Positions 46,033 through 56,018 of a DNA stretch of 64,000 nt are shown one piece after another. The notes beneath the pieces are model-generated. The model was not told the DNA's origin. It did no database searches and saw only the letters and a program-made list of their open reading frames with translations. Source of the stretch: Burkholderiaceae bacterium (lineage in GTDB: Bacteria; Pseudomonadota; Gammaproteobacteria; Burkholderiales; Burkholderiaceae_C); NCBI GenBank assembly GCA_019751915.1, contig JAIEMS010000019.1, forward strand, positions 111,459-175,458, in the 5' to 3' direction. Made by a program: the position numbers and the translations under genes. Numbering within the stretch: position 1 is the stretch's first letter; each line of letters begins with the position of its first letter.

Positions 46033-46547
46033 AGCGGGCGATTAGAGTCCTGGCTGGGCGGGCGGCGTTGGGGGGCCAGCAAGACCCAGCTCGCTAGCGG
46101 CCAAAGCGCGGCTTCGAGCAACGGCGCACCGATCATCTCTGGCCCCGGAAAGATCCCTCCCGAGAAAAACCGAAGCACTAATTGCAACGCGTGCACCCCC
46201 ACAAACAACCCCAGCATCTGCAAGGCTTGGGCCGCAGAGCGAAACCACATCACCCGCCGGTGGGTCAGTTGGGTCAGAAACAGCAGCACGGTATAGGCCA
46301 TGGCATGTTGCCCCAGCAATGCAGACTCTTGCACATCCATGCACAAGCCGAGCAAAAAAGCAATGCCCATACCCACACGCAGCGGCTGGTGAATACCCCA
46401 AAATGCCAATAAAACCATCAGCACGTCGGGCATCCACGTCACGCGGCCCAGCGGCAGCATATTGAGAAACAACGCGGCAAACAAACTGACAAAAATAAAA
46501 AGAGGATTGACCGGCAGCAGCAAAGGCTGACCACGGGGCATGATCAT
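46029..46547 (-). CDS. mreD: Rod-shape protein MreD
   Basis: A 172-aa membrane protein with about five TM helices and the conserved WMPDVLMVLLAFWGIHQPLRVG. Part of the MreBCD-PBP2-RodA elongasome. Start at 46547 (MIMPRGQ) overlaps the mreC stop by 4 bases; Met3 is possible. Confidence 0.92.
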   Translation of the reverse strand: MIMPRGQPLLLPVNPLFIFVSLFAALFLNMLPLGRVTWMPDVLMVLLAFWGIHQPLRVGMGIAFLLGLCMDVQESALLGQHAMAYTVLLFLTQLTHRRVMWFRSAAQALQMLGLFVGVHALQLVLRFFSGGIFPGPEMIGAPLLEAALWPLASWVLLAPQRRPPSQDSNRPL

Positions 46548-47464
46548 TTGCGTTTTCCCTTCTTGGGCAACACAGCGGGAGCTGGCTCTGGACGCTCGGG
46601 CAACTGGCCCGCCATCGGAGCGACCAACAAAACATGGCGCGCCCCTTGAATACGGGCGGTCGGGGTGCAGTAAATGCGGGCAAAAGCGGAGTCAGCGCGG
46701 CGCTCAACGCGCATCACCCGCGCCACGGGCAGGCCCGGCGGGTAAACACCATCCATGCCACTGGTGGTCAGTAAATCGCCCTCTTGCACGTCGGCGTTGG
46801 CCGAGACAAAGCGCAGCTCCAAGCCCCCGCCGTGGCTTGCCACAGGGTCGCCGTAAGCGACCCCGCGTGCACCAGTGCGGCTGTTGAGCACCGGAATCGC
46901 CTGCTCTCGGTCCACCAGCAAGGTGATTTCGCTCAGAAACGGATAAACCCGGGTGATTTGGCCCAGCACGCCCGCATCGTCCAGCACCGGAGAACCCATT
47001 TGCACGCCATGCACTTGCCCCTGATCGACCACCACCCGGCGGGTGTAGGGGTCAGAGGTATCGTACAAAATCTGCGCGGCCAGCGCAGGGGTGTCCAAAT
47101 GCGGACGCAAGCCCAACAACAAACGCAAGCGCTCGTTCTCTTGGAGCAAATCTTGGGCTTGGTTGGCCCGCAGAGACAGCGCCGCAAGATTTTTGCGCGC
47201 TACGTCGGCCTCTTTCTGGCTACTTTGCAGCGACTGCAAGTAACTGCGGCTTTCGTTAACCCACTCTACAGGCCGCATCGCTAGCCACTGGGTGGGGTAG
47301 AGCAGGGCCGACACCGCTTGGCGCAGCGGGTCGGTGATGCGCCAGCGGGCATCGGCCACCATCAAAAACAGCGCCAGAGCGCTGTACAAAATCACTTGCG
47401 AGAGTGCCGACGGCCCTTGCCGGAGAAACGAAGGCGCTCTGCGATCAAGGGTTCCAAAGGGCAT
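46544..47464 (-). CDS. mreC: Rod-shape protein MreC
   Basis: A 306-aa bitopic protein: TM at about 20-40, periplasmic coiled coil (about 68-115) and a beta-rich C-terminal domain with VVDQGQVHGVQMGSPVLDDAGVLGQI. It links MreB to PBP2. The Lys/Arg-rich tail KKGKRK is unremarkable. Lies 50 bases behind mreB. Confidence 0.93.
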   Translation of the reverse strand: MPFGTLDRRAPSFLRQGPSALSQVILYSALALFLMVADARWRITDPLRQAVSALLYPTQWLAMRPVEWVNESRSYLQSLQSSQKEADVARKNLAALSLRANQAQDLLQENERLRLLLGLRPHLDTPALAAQILYDTSDPYTRRVVVDQGQVHGVQMGSPVLDDAGVLGQITRVYPFLSEITLLVDREQAIPVLNSRTGARGVAYGDPVASHGGGLELRFVSANADVQEGDLLTTSGMDGVYPPGLPVARVMRVERRADSAFARIYCTPTARIQGARHVLLVAPMAGQLPERPEPAPAVLPKKGKRK

Positions 47465-47514
47465 GGAGCAATCCGTTCAAGCGCAGCAACGGCCAGCATA
47501 GGCCAGTGGCCGCC

Positions 47515-48558
<1,044 letters not shown>

Positions 48559-48764
48559 TCAAAAATCCTCTCGGGCACGGCATGCACATCGGCCTGCCAT
48601 CGCCGGGTTTAGTGGGTCTAATTGGGCTCTTTTTCGCACAATGACCGGCAGTTTGGAGGGTATTGCGTCAAAGACGGGATAATACCGCATCACCTGTGAA
48701 TAACTTTTTTCCGGCGCACCGGCAGGTAAAGCTTTACATCCGGTTGCCTATTACCGCGTCCTCT

Positions 48765-49064
48765 ATGGCACTGACCTCCCAAGACATTGTCCGCATTGCC
48801 CATCTGGCACGGCTTGAACTCAGCCCAGAAGAAAGTGGGCGCATGCTCACCCAACTGAACGGTTTTTTTGACACGGTAGAGCAAATGCGCGCGGTCGATA
48901 CCCGTGGCATTGCCCCGCTGGCACATCCAGTGGCCGTGATCCAAGAGGTAGCTTTGCGTCTGCGCGACGACATTGCCAGCGAACCCAACCAGCGCGAGGC
49001 CAACCAGCGCAGCGCGCCGGCGGTCGAAAATGGCCTGTTCTTAGTGCCCAAAGTGATTGAGTAA
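48765..49064 (+). CDS. gatC: Glu-tRNA(Gln)/Asp-tRNA(Asn) amidotransferase subunit C
   Basis: A 99-aa GatC, stabilising GatA in the GatCAB amidotransferase. [13 protein letters not shown] and [15 protein letters not shown] are family motifs. The ATG at 48765 was preferred to an in-frame start at 48663 that precedes the core by 34 unrelated residues. First gene of gatCAB. Confidence 0.94.
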   Translation: MALTSQDIVRIAHLARLELSPEESGRMLTQLNGFFDTVEQMRAVDTRGIAPLAHPVAVIQEVALRLRDDIASEPNQREANQRSAPAVENGLFLVPKVIE

Positions 49065-49081
49065 GCAGCCCGCGCACACCC

Positions 49082-50581
49082 ATGACCCTCTCCCATACCC
49101 CCCTGCACGACCTGAGTGTGGCTGCACTGGCCGCTGCACTGCGCCAGCGCCACGTTAGCGCTACTGAAACCGCCCAGCACTTTTTGCAGCGCGCGCACAG
49201 TCAGCAAAATCTGGGCGCTTATGTTGCCCTGAACGAAGAAGCCACACTGGCCCAAGCCCGCGCTGCCGATGCCCGCCTTGCTGCCGGTAGCGCCGGTGCT
49301 CTCGAAGGTGTGCCCTTGGCGCACAAAGACATCTTTGTCACCCGCGATTTTCCGACCACTGCGGGCTCCAAAATGCTGGTGGGCTACCAATCGCCCTTTG
49401 ATGCCACCGTGGTCAGCCGTTTGGCTGGTGCGGGCATGGTGACGCTGGGCAAGCTCAATTGCGACGAGTTCGCGATGGGTTCGGCCAACGAAAACTCTGC
49501 CGTGGCCCCGGTCGGTTTTGATGCACCTGCTCCGGTGCGCAACCCTTGGGACACCTCGCGCGTACCCGGCGGCTCCTCGGGCGGCAGCGCCGTGGCGGTA
49601 GCCGCACGTTTGGCACCAGCAGCCACCGGCACCGACACGGGTGGCTCCATTCGCCAACCGGCATCGTTTTGCGGCATTACCGGCATCAAGCCCACCTATG
49701 GCCGCGCTTCACGCTACGGCATGATTGCTTACGCCTCCAGCCTCGACCAAGCTGGCCCGATGGCCCGCAGCGCCGAAGATTGCGCGCTGCTGCTATCGGC
49801 CATGTGCGGCCCCGACCCCGACCGCGACTCCACTTCGCTGGATGTGCCGGCTGAAGATTTCTCGCGCAACCTGAACGATTCGCTCGATGGCTTGCGCATT
49901 GGTATTCCAAAAGAATTTTTTGGCGAAGGTTTGGCCGCCGATGTGCGGGCAAACGTCGATGCGGCCTTGCAGCAGTACGAAAAGCTCGGTGCCAAGCTGG
50001 TACCGATCAGCCTGCCGCGCACCGAGTTGTCGATTCCGGTCTACTACATCATTGCCCCGGCTGAGGCCAGCTCCAATTTGAGCCGCTTTGATGGCGTGAA
50101 ATTTGGTCACCGTGCCAAAGACTTTACCGACCTCGAAGACATGTACAAAAAGACCCGCGCCGAAGGTTTTGGTGCCGAGGTCAAACGCCGCATCATGACC
50201 GGCGCTTATGTGTTGTCGCATGGTTATTACGATGCGTACTATCTGCAAGCGCAAAAAATCCGCCGCATGATCGCCGACGACTTCCAGCAAGCATTCCAGC
50301 AATGCGATGTGATTGCCGGCCCTGTGGCCCCGACCGTCGCTTGGAAGTTGGGTGCACACGGCAACGACCCGCTGGCCGACTATCTGGCCGATATCTTCAC
50401 GCTGCCCGCATCCTTGGCCGGCCTGCCGGGCATGAGCGTTCCCGTGGGCTTTGGCGAGGGCCATATGCCCGTGGGCCTGCAACTGATTGGCAATTATTTT
50501 CAAGAAGCACGGCTGCTGAATGCGGCCCATCGTTTTCAGCAAGTGACGGATTTTCATTTGCACAAGCCAGAGGGGTTCTGA
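49082..50581 (+). CDS. gatA: Glu-tRNA(Gln) amidotransferase subunit A
   Basis: A 499-aa amidase-signature glutaminase releasing ammonia for GatB. Catalytic Lys82 (LAHKDIF), cis-Ser165 ([10 protein letters not shown]) and nucleophile Ser189 ([15 protein letters not shown]) are in place. Lies 17 bases after gatC and is followed 2 bases later by gatB. Confidence 0.96.
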   Translation: MTLSHTPLHDLSVAALAAALRQRHVSATETAQHFLQRAHSQQNLGAYVALNEEATLAQARAADARLAAGSAGALEGVPLAHKDIFVTRDFPTTAGSKMLVGYQSPFDATVVSRLAGAGMVTLGKLNCDEFAMGSANENSAVAPVGFDAPAPVRNPWDTSRVPGGSSGGSAVAVAARLAPAATGTDTGGSIRQPASFCGITGIKPTYGRASRYGMIAYASSLDQAGPMARSAEDCALLLSAMCGPDPDRDSTSLDVPAEDFSRNLNDSLDGLRIGIPKEFFGEGLAADVRANVDAALQQYEKLGAKLVPISLPRTELSIPVYYIIAPAEASSNLSRFDGVKFGHRAKDFTDLEDMYKKTRAEGFGAEVKRRIMTGAYVLSHGYYDAYYLQAQKIRRMIADDFQQAFQQCDVIAGPVAPTVAWKLGAHGNDPLADYLADIFTLPASLAGLPGMSVPVGFGEGHMPVGLQLIGNYFQEARLLNAAHRFQQVTDFHLHKPEGF

Positions 50582-50583
50582 CC

Positions 50584-52056
50584 GTGACTACCCAACTCAT
50601 CCACGGCTACGAAGTCGTCATCGGCTTTGAAACCCACGCCCAGCTCGCAACCCAGAGCAAAATTTTCAGCCGCGCCCCCACTGCGTTTGGGGCCGAGCCT
50701 AATACCCAGGCCTGCGCGGTGGATCTGGCTCTGCCCGGCTCGCTGCCAGTGATGAACCGCGAGGCCGTCACCTGCGCTATCAAATTAGGACTGGCATTAG
50801 GCTCCACCATTGCGCCAGTGAGCATTTTTGCCCGGAAAAACTACTTTTACCCTGATTTGCCCAAGGGCTACCAGATCAGCCAGTTTGAGATTCCGGTGGT
50901 GCAGGGCGGCGAGGTCTCGTTCTTTCTGGGCGAAGAAAAGAAAACCGTGCGCTTGGTGCGTGCCCACTTAGAAGAAGACGCGGGCAAATCGCTGCACGAG
51001 GACTTTATTGGCCAATCGGGCATCGACTTGAACCGCGCCGGTACGCCGCTGCTTGAAATCGTCACCGAACCGGACATTCGCTCGTCCGAAGAAGCCGTGG
51101 CCTACGCCAAGGAACTGCACAAAATCGTGACGTGGATTGGTGTCTGCGACGGCAATATGCAAGAAGGTTCGTTCCGCTGCGATGCCAACGTGTCGGTACG
51201 CAAGCCCGGCGCAGCACTGGGCACACGCCGCGAGATTAAAAACCTCAACAGCTTCAAGAACATGCAGCAGGCGATTGATTACGAAATCCGCTGGCAGATT
51301 GAAGAAATTGAAGATGGCCGGGCGATTCAGCAAGCCACCGTGCTGTTTAACCCCGACACCGGCGAAACCCGGGCCATGCGTACCAAGGAAGATGCGGCCG
51401 ATTACCGTTATTTTCCCGACCCCGACCTGCCACCGTTGGTCGTTGCGCCCGAGTGGGTCACCCAAGTGCGCGCTGAGATGAGCGAGTTGCCGCGCGTCAT
51501 GGCCGCGCGTTTTGTCGCCGACTACAACCTGCCTGAGTACGATGCCAACATCCTGACGCAAAACAAAGCGGTAGCCGCCTACTTTGAGGCGGCCAGCCAA
51601 AGCAGCGGTCAGGCCAAATTGGTCAGTAACTGGCTCATGGGCGAAGTCTCGCGCCGCCTCAATGCCGATAGTTTGAGCATTGATCAGTGCCCAGTATCAG
51701 CTGAATCTTTGGGAAACCTCATTTCAGCCATCCAAGCTGGTGTTGTGTCCTCTACTGGAGCACGTCAGGTATTGGAAGAAATGTGGCGTTTCAATATTGA
51801 TCCCGTTCTCACAGATCTCGACGCCTCTCCCAAAGCCATCATCGAACGATTAGGACTTCAGCAGATGAACGACACCGGCGCGCTGGAAAAAATCGTCGAT
51901 GACGTGATTGCTGCCAATCCCGACAATGTCGCCCAGTTCAAGGCGGGCAAAGACAAGGCCTTCAATGCCCTGATTGGCCAGATCATGAAAGCCAGCAAAG
52001 GCAAGGCCAATCCGCAACAAGCCACCGACGTGCTGCGGGCACGGTTGGCCGGCTAA
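50584..52056 (+). CDS. gatB: Asp/Glu-tRNA amidotransferase subunit B
   Basis: A 490-aa GatB that activates the misacylated tRNA and transfers ammonia. [22 protein letters not shown] and the cradle-domain motif [11 protein letters not shown] are conserved, and a C-terminal YqeY-like tail is present. The start is GTG at 50584, two bases after the gatA stop; the long in-frame extension upstream overlaps gatA. A stretch around 51680-51870, within the helical domain, is visibly richer in A/T and uses rarer codons than the rest while keeping the frame. Confidence 0.95.
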   Translation: MTTQLIHGYEVVIGFETHAQLATQSKIFSRAPTAFGAEPNTQACAVDLALPGSLPVMNREAVTCAIKLGLALGSTIAPVSIFARKNYFYPDLPKGYQISQFEIPVVQGGEVSFFLGEEKKTVRLVRAHLEEDAGKSLHEDFIGQSGIDLNRAGTPLLEIVTEPDIRSSEEAVAYAKELHKIVTWIGVCDGNMQEGSFRCDANVSVRKPGAALGTRREIKNLNSFKNMQQAIDYEIRWQIEEIEDGRAIQQATVLFNPDTGETRAMRTKEDAADYRYFPDPDLPPLVVAPEWVTQVRAEMSELPRVMAARFVADYNLPEYDANILTQNKAVAAYFEAASQSSGQAKLVSNWLMGEVSRRLNADSLSIDQCPVSAESLGNLISAIQAGVVSSTGARQVLEEMWRFNIDPVLTDLDASPKAIIERLGLQQMNDTGALEKIVDDVIAANPDNVAQFKAGKDKAFNALIGQIMKASKGKANPQQATDVLRARLAG

Positions 52057-52066
52057 CTCTGCTCAA

Positions 52067-52090
52067 GGGGCCATCATGGCCCCCGGTTTT
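52067..52090 (+). terminator. Rho-independent terminator after gatCAB
   Basis: GGGGCCATCATGGCCCC is a perfect hairpin, followed by CGGTTTTA, 10 bases after the gatB stop. Confidence 0.78.
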
Positions 52091-52817
52091 AGGGTTTGGC
52101 GGCTTCTGTCACCGGCCCAGCCGGGCGGACAACAGGCCCGCCTTGTTGCTGCGCCCACAGCTTTTTCAGTTGTGCCAACTCGACATCAAAACGCTGGTGG
52201 ACGCGGCGTTTTTCTTTGTCTTGTCCGGCAATAAAGCGTTGCTGCTCGGCCACGCCCTCTTCGTTCTCGGCCAGCATCCGGCGCAGGGTCATGGGAGCCT
52301 TGGTGGGGTCTTTGCGGTAAAACTCCATCTCGGTGTCCAGCGCTTTGCGCTGGCGTTGCAGCTCGACAATGCGCTTGGCGGCGGCGGTAGTGACATCGTC
52401 CACCGAGGCGATGGCGCTGGCGCGTTCAGCATCGTGGGTGGCCTTGTCGGGGTAGCGGGCGATCAAAACCCGATCACGGCGGCGCTCTTCAAGCAGGCGA
52501 TTGCGCTCTTCTTGTTCTTTGCGCCGCTGCGCCTCCAGAGCGACGCGCTCGTGTTCGGTCAGGGTCGGGCCAACCACCCGGCGCACGGTGCCCGAGGGCG
52601 CCAGCTCGCGCTGCTCGCGGTCAATGCAATCAACAATCGGCCGGTCGGCAGTCAAACGCCGCCCGTTCAGGTCGGTGCAGGTGTAAATCCCGCTGCCTTG
52701 TCCGGCTGCCGGTGCTGTCTGGGCCATGGCACTGCCAGCGGCAACCCACCCGCCCAGCAGCAAGGCCCACTGGCAAACCATGCCGGTCTTGGTGTGGTGG
52801 TGCGCCACGGGGTTCAC
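52089..52817 (-). CDS. DUF4124-type exported coiled-coil protein
   Basis: A 242-aa predicted periplasmic protein: N-terminal signal (cleavage after GSAMA), a short DUF4124-like region (GIYTCTDLNGRRLTADRPIVDC, about 43-64) and a long charged helical/coiled-coil region (95-225). Function unknown. It follows pyrE with a 7-base gap on the same strand, so it is probably co-transcribed. Confidence 0.8.
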   Translation of the reverse strand: MNPVAHHHTKTGMVCQWALLLGGWVAAGSAMAQTAPAAGQGSGIYTCTDLNGRRLTADRPIVDCIDREQRELAPSGTVRRVVGPTLTEHERVALEAQRRKEQEERNRLLEERRRDRVLIARYPDKATHDAERASAIASVDDVTTAAAKRIVELQRQRKALDTEMEFYRKDPTKAPMTLRRMLAENEEGVAEQQRFIAGQDKEKRRVHQRFDVELAQLKKLWAQQQGGPVVRPAGPVTEAAKP

Positions 52818-52824
52818 AAGCGTT

Positions 52825-53523
52825 TCAGCCTTCGGTCACGCCATAGCGCTGGCGGTAGGCCAGCACCCGCTCGTGGTGGGCGGCCACGTCGGGGGCACCG
52901 CCTTGTTCGAGGTACAGCAACAAATCGGCCAGCGTGGCGATGGTGCACACTTGCAAGCCCAAGTGCCCACGCACGTACTGCACTGCGCTGTGGGCAACGT
53001 CTTGGCCGTTTTCGGTCGCTTTTTCTTGCCGGTCCAGCGCAATCGCCATCGCGTAGGGGGTGGCTCCAGCCGCTTGAATCAGGGCGATCGACTCGCGCGC
53101 TGCTGTGCCTGCCGACATCACATCGTCCACAATCAACACCCGACCTTGCAGCGGCGCGCCCACGAGTGTGCCGCCTTCGCCGTGGTCTTTGGCTTCTTTG
53201 CGGTTGTAAGCAAAGGGCACGTTGCGCCCCAGCCGGGCCAGCTCGACGGCGACGGTAGCCGCCAGCGGAATGCCCTTGTAGGCTGGGCCGAACACCATGT
53301 CAAATTCGATGCCGCTGGCGATCAGGGCTTGTGCATAAAATCCGGCCAGTCGGCCCATTTTGGCACCGTCATCAAACAACCCGGCGTTGAAGAAATACGG
53401 GCTTAGGCGGCCTGCCTTGGTCTTGAATTCGCCAAAGCGCAGCACGCCCGACTCGACCGCAAAACGCACAAAATCTTGTGCTAGACGGGTTTTTTCTTCT
53501 GCTTGTGCGCCACCAACCACCAT
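52825..53523 (-). CDS. pyrE: Orotate phosphoribosyltransferase
   Basis: A 232-aa enzyme making OMP from orotate and PRPP in pyrimidine synthesis. FGEFKTKAGRLSPYFFNAGLFDDG and the PRPP loop VLIVDDVMSAGTAARES are diagnostic. The start at 53523 (MVVGGAQAEEK) shares bases with the divergent exonuclease start; the longer in-frame reading would run through that gene. Confidence 0.93.
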   Translation of the reverse strand: MVVGGAQAEEKTRLAQDFVRFAVESGVLRFGEFKTKAGRLSPYFFNAGLFDDGAKMGRLAGFYAQALIASGIEFDMVFGPAYKGIPLAATVAVELARLGRNVPFAYNRKEAKDHGEGGTLVGAPLQGRVLIVDDVMSAGTAARESIALIQAAGATPYAMAIALDRQEKATENGQDVAHSAVQYVRGHLGLQVCTIATLADLLLYLEQGGAPDVAAHHERVLAYRQRYGVTEG

Positions 53524-54343
53524 GGGAAATTCCTTGTTCAAGTTAACCAGCCTCAACCTCAATGGCATCCGCTCTGCCACCAGCAAAGGCGCAGAGTCGT
53601 GGATAGACGCATTGCGTCCAGATTGTATTTGTGTGCAAGAGGTCAAAGCCCAAGCCAGCGACGTTGAAGGGCGTTTTGAGACATTGGCTGGCCTGCAAGG
53701 CTACTTTCATTTTGCCGAAAAAAAGGGCTACTCTGGCGTGGGCATTTATACCCGCCACGAACCGAGCGAGGTATTGCGCGGCTACGGTACGCCCGAGTTT
53801 GATGCCGAAGGCCGCTGTATTGAGCTGCGCTTTGACACCCCGGCGCGCAAGCTGTCGATTTTGAGCGCTTACTTTCCCAGTGGCTCCTCGGGGCCAGAGC
53901 GCCAGCAGGCCAAGTTTCGGTTTTTGGAGAGTTTTCATCCGCACCTGATGCGCGCACGGCAAGAGCGCGCGTTTATTTTGTGCGGTGACATCAATATTGC
54001 CCACCAAGCCATTGATTTGAAGAACTGGCGCAGCAACCAAAAAAACAGCGGCTTCACACCCGAAGAACGCGCTTGGATGGGAGCGCTTTTGCACCCCAGC
54101 AACCCCGGCGGCGGCTTGGTCGATGTCTACCGCCACCTGCACCCCGATGCCACCGACGCGGCCTACACTTGGTGGAGCAACCGAGGCCAAGCCTATGCCA
54201 ACAATGTCGGCTGGCGGCTGGACTACCACTTGGCAACGCCCCAGCTCGCTGCCTGTGCCCGGTCAGCGGCCATCTACAAAGACCAGCGTTTTAGCGACCA
54301 TGCACCGCTGTCCATCGACTACGACTTGGCGATGTTTGCCTGA
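53522..54343 (+). CDS. xth: Exodeoxyribonuclease III / AP endonuclease
   Basis: A 273-aa EEP-fold nuclease for abasic-site repair. LNLNGIRSA, CVQEVKAQ (metal Glu), YSGVGIYTR, CGDINIAH (Asp/Asn) and FSDHAPLSIDYDL (catalytic Asp-His) are all present. The ATG at 53522 sits inside CCATGG shared with the pyrE start. TTG at 53534, which gives MFKLTSLNLNG and has GGGAAA upstream, looks like the more usual N-terminus and may be the true start. Confidence 0.92.
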   Translation: MGNSLFKLTSLNLNGIRSATSKGAESWIDALRPDCICVQEVKAQASDVEGRFETLAGLQGYFHFAEKKGYSGVGIYTRHEPSEVLRGYGTPEFDAEGRCIELRFDTPARKLSILSAYFPSGSSGPERQQAKFRFLESFHPHLMRARQERAFILCGDINIAHQAIDLKNWRSNQKNSGFTPEERAWMGALLHPSNPGGGLVDVYRHLHPDATDAAYTWWSNRGQAYANNVGWRLDYHLATPQLAACARSAAIYKDQRFSDHAPLSIDYDLAMFA

Positions 54344-54352
54344 ATGCCGAAT

Positions 54353-54369
54353 GCTCCTTAAATAGGAGC
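54353..54369. repeat. Small hairpin between convergent genes
   Basis: GCTCCT-TAAAT-AGGAGC followed by AATAAACG. It could be a weak bidirectional terminator, and it shares TTGCTCCT with the arms of the 11503-11672 element. The rest of the gap to 54431 has only AT-rich sequence. Confidence 0.45.
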
Positions 54370-54431
54370 AATAAACGCTTGCTAGTAGATGGCTACAGGC
54401 TTTTTTTATAGCAAAAAACTCCGGACAGCAC

Positions 54432-55280
54432 CTACTGATGCTCATCGAGAGCAAACGCCACAATCTCCCGTTCATCGTGCCGTTCTACCACCAGCACTTC
54501 AGATTGCTGCAACTCGATGCAAATCTCGCGGTAAGCACCAAACCGTAGAACCTCAGCTTCAGGAGGCGCTGCTACGGCGAACAACACATCTGGGGGTAGC
54601 AAATTGCGCTTGCGTAAGCGGCGTACCTTTTGCAACCAAACATCGCCATGGTCAAAAATCTGGTTGGGTTTGCTGTACGCCAAATTCAACGGTTTGATGA
54701 CCTTGGTAATTTGGTCGTGGCGGCGCTGCACCAATGGAAACTCGGTATGAATTTGCCCATCCCCAATAGGGGCTGCTTTGAACGGTGCAGGCAGCGACAA
54801 ACCGGCCAGCAAGCTTTGGAGACGCTTGGTTATAGTGCTCTCCACGTATTCAGGGGTCACAAAAGCCCGATGGACGTAGCGCTGAAACTGTTGTTGCAAC
54901 GCCGTCGCAGGCTCAGGAGTTAACAAGGGGCGCACTGTCCCAAAACGTACCATTGCCTCGCGTGGGTGGGTCAGGTGGGTCAGTAAGTTGCGAACAGCAT
55001 CGGCACGCTCAGGAGTAACCGGCACAGCCCGAACTGCTGCCTGAATGCGCTCTAGTTCCGTCTGCATCGTTTGTATGGCAGTGCGGTAAACCTTGGCATC
55101 GAGTTCATCAAAAAAAGCGGTGATGCGGGCACAACGGCGGGTTTGCAACTGAAAATCAAAAAAACCCGTCTCCGGACAAGCCAGCACCACTCCCACATTG
55201 GCAAATTCGCCAGTTTCGCTGTAGGGTAAAAACTGAACAATCGTGTAGCGGCAAGCAAGCTGTTTCACACCGTTCTCCAA
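54432..55280 (-). CDS. DUF3037-family protein, partner of a HipA-like kinase
   Basis: A 282-aa cytosolic protein. The N-terminal CRYTIVQFLPYSETGEFANVGVVLACPETGFFDFQL is the DUF3037 signature; the rest is mixed alpha/beta with no known catalytic motif. The gene overlaps the upstream HipA-like kinase gene by 16 bases, so translation is probably coupled. DUF3037 and HipA_2-type kinases recur as neighbours in bacterial genomes, but their joint function is not established. Composition is a little richer in A/T than in flanking genes. Confidence 0.82.
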   Translation of the reverse strand: MENGVKQLACRYTIVQFLPYSETGEFANVGVVLACPETGFFDFQLQTRRCARITAFFDELDAKVYRTAIQTMQTELERIQAAVRAVPVTPERADAVRNLLTHLTHPREAMVRFGTVRPLLTPEPATALQQQFQRYVHRAFVTPEYVESTITKRLQSLLAGLSLPAPFKAAPIGDGQIHTEFPLVQRRHDQITKVIKPLNLAYSKPNQIFDHGDVWLQKVRRLRKRNLLPPDVLFAVAAPPEAEVLRFGAYREICIELQQSEVLVVERHDEREIVAFALDEHQ

Positions 55281-55987
55281 AAATTGTCACGCGTGCAACG
55301 GGCCAAAGTCTGCTGCACTGCATCCCAATGAAAATTGGCAGGCACATCCATTTCAGGGTTTTCCCAGTGCCATTCAGGTGGCGCGTTGGCACGGACAGCG
55401 GGAAGCACGTGCAGTGCAGCTTCAAGACGCTCGGCGTATTGGGCCTGAGCCACCAAATCGTTGCAAACAGCGGGCCATTGTTTAGCAAAAATATGGCACT
55501 CCATAAAGGTATCTACCGAAAAATCGGGATCAAAAGCCAAGTTATGGTCTATCACCACCAACTGTTTGGCAAATCCATCCCACAGCAAATTCGGATTGCC
55601 CGTGAGCCGGTCACCATTGCGAACCCACCAATCAAACACCAGCACATCGCGCTGCACAGTTTCTGGAACATCTTTGGCCATGCTGGGTTCAAACCAAAGC
55701 GCAGTGCGGTGGAGTTGTGAGCCAAAAGCAGTCCCAGCACCCATCTCGCGCCACTCACGGGGTGCTTCTGCCAGCAGTTCTGGACTCACTTCAACCAACG
55801 AAAATGGTGGCACTGGCAACCCGCATTGCAGGGCTAAATATCCACAAATCCATTCATGCCACAAGCTGGCCCGATTGGTTTGGCGGCCCTTGACATAGTA
55901 AAGGTGGCCATCTTCTGCCCGGCATTGGTAGGGACGTGCTTGCCCTTGAGGACTTGGCCCCAAAATTTCGGTGATCTGCAATGGCAA
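55265..55987 (-). CDS. HipA-like kinase (HipA_2 type)
   Basis: A 240-aa compact kinase-like protein. LYYVKGRQ provides an ATP-site Lys33. VFDWWVRNGDRLTGNPNLLW (119-136) resembles the HipA catalytic loop (Asp, then NxDRxxxNxxL). LVVIDHNLAFDP with Asp147 is the metal-binding Asp. It is about half the size of E. coli HipA and lacks its N-terminal domain and any HipB-like DNA-binding partner. First of a two-gene unit with DUF3037. A kinase acting on a protein or nucleotide is inferred. Confidence 0.8.
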   Translation of the reverse strand: MPLQITEILGPSPQGQARPYQCRAEDGHLYYVKGRQTNRASLWHEWICGYLALQCGLPVPPFSLVEVSPELLAEAPREWREMGAGTAFGSQLHRTALWFEPSMAKDVPETVQRDVLVFDWWVRNGDRLTGNPNLLWDGFAKQLVVIDHNLAFDPDFSVDTFMECHIFAKQWPAVCNDLVAQAQYAERLEAALHVLPAVRANAPPEWHWENPEMDVPANFHWDAVQQTLARCTRDNFWRTV

Positions 55988-56018
55988 TGGCTTGATCCTT
56001 TTTTATTTTGGGTTCATT

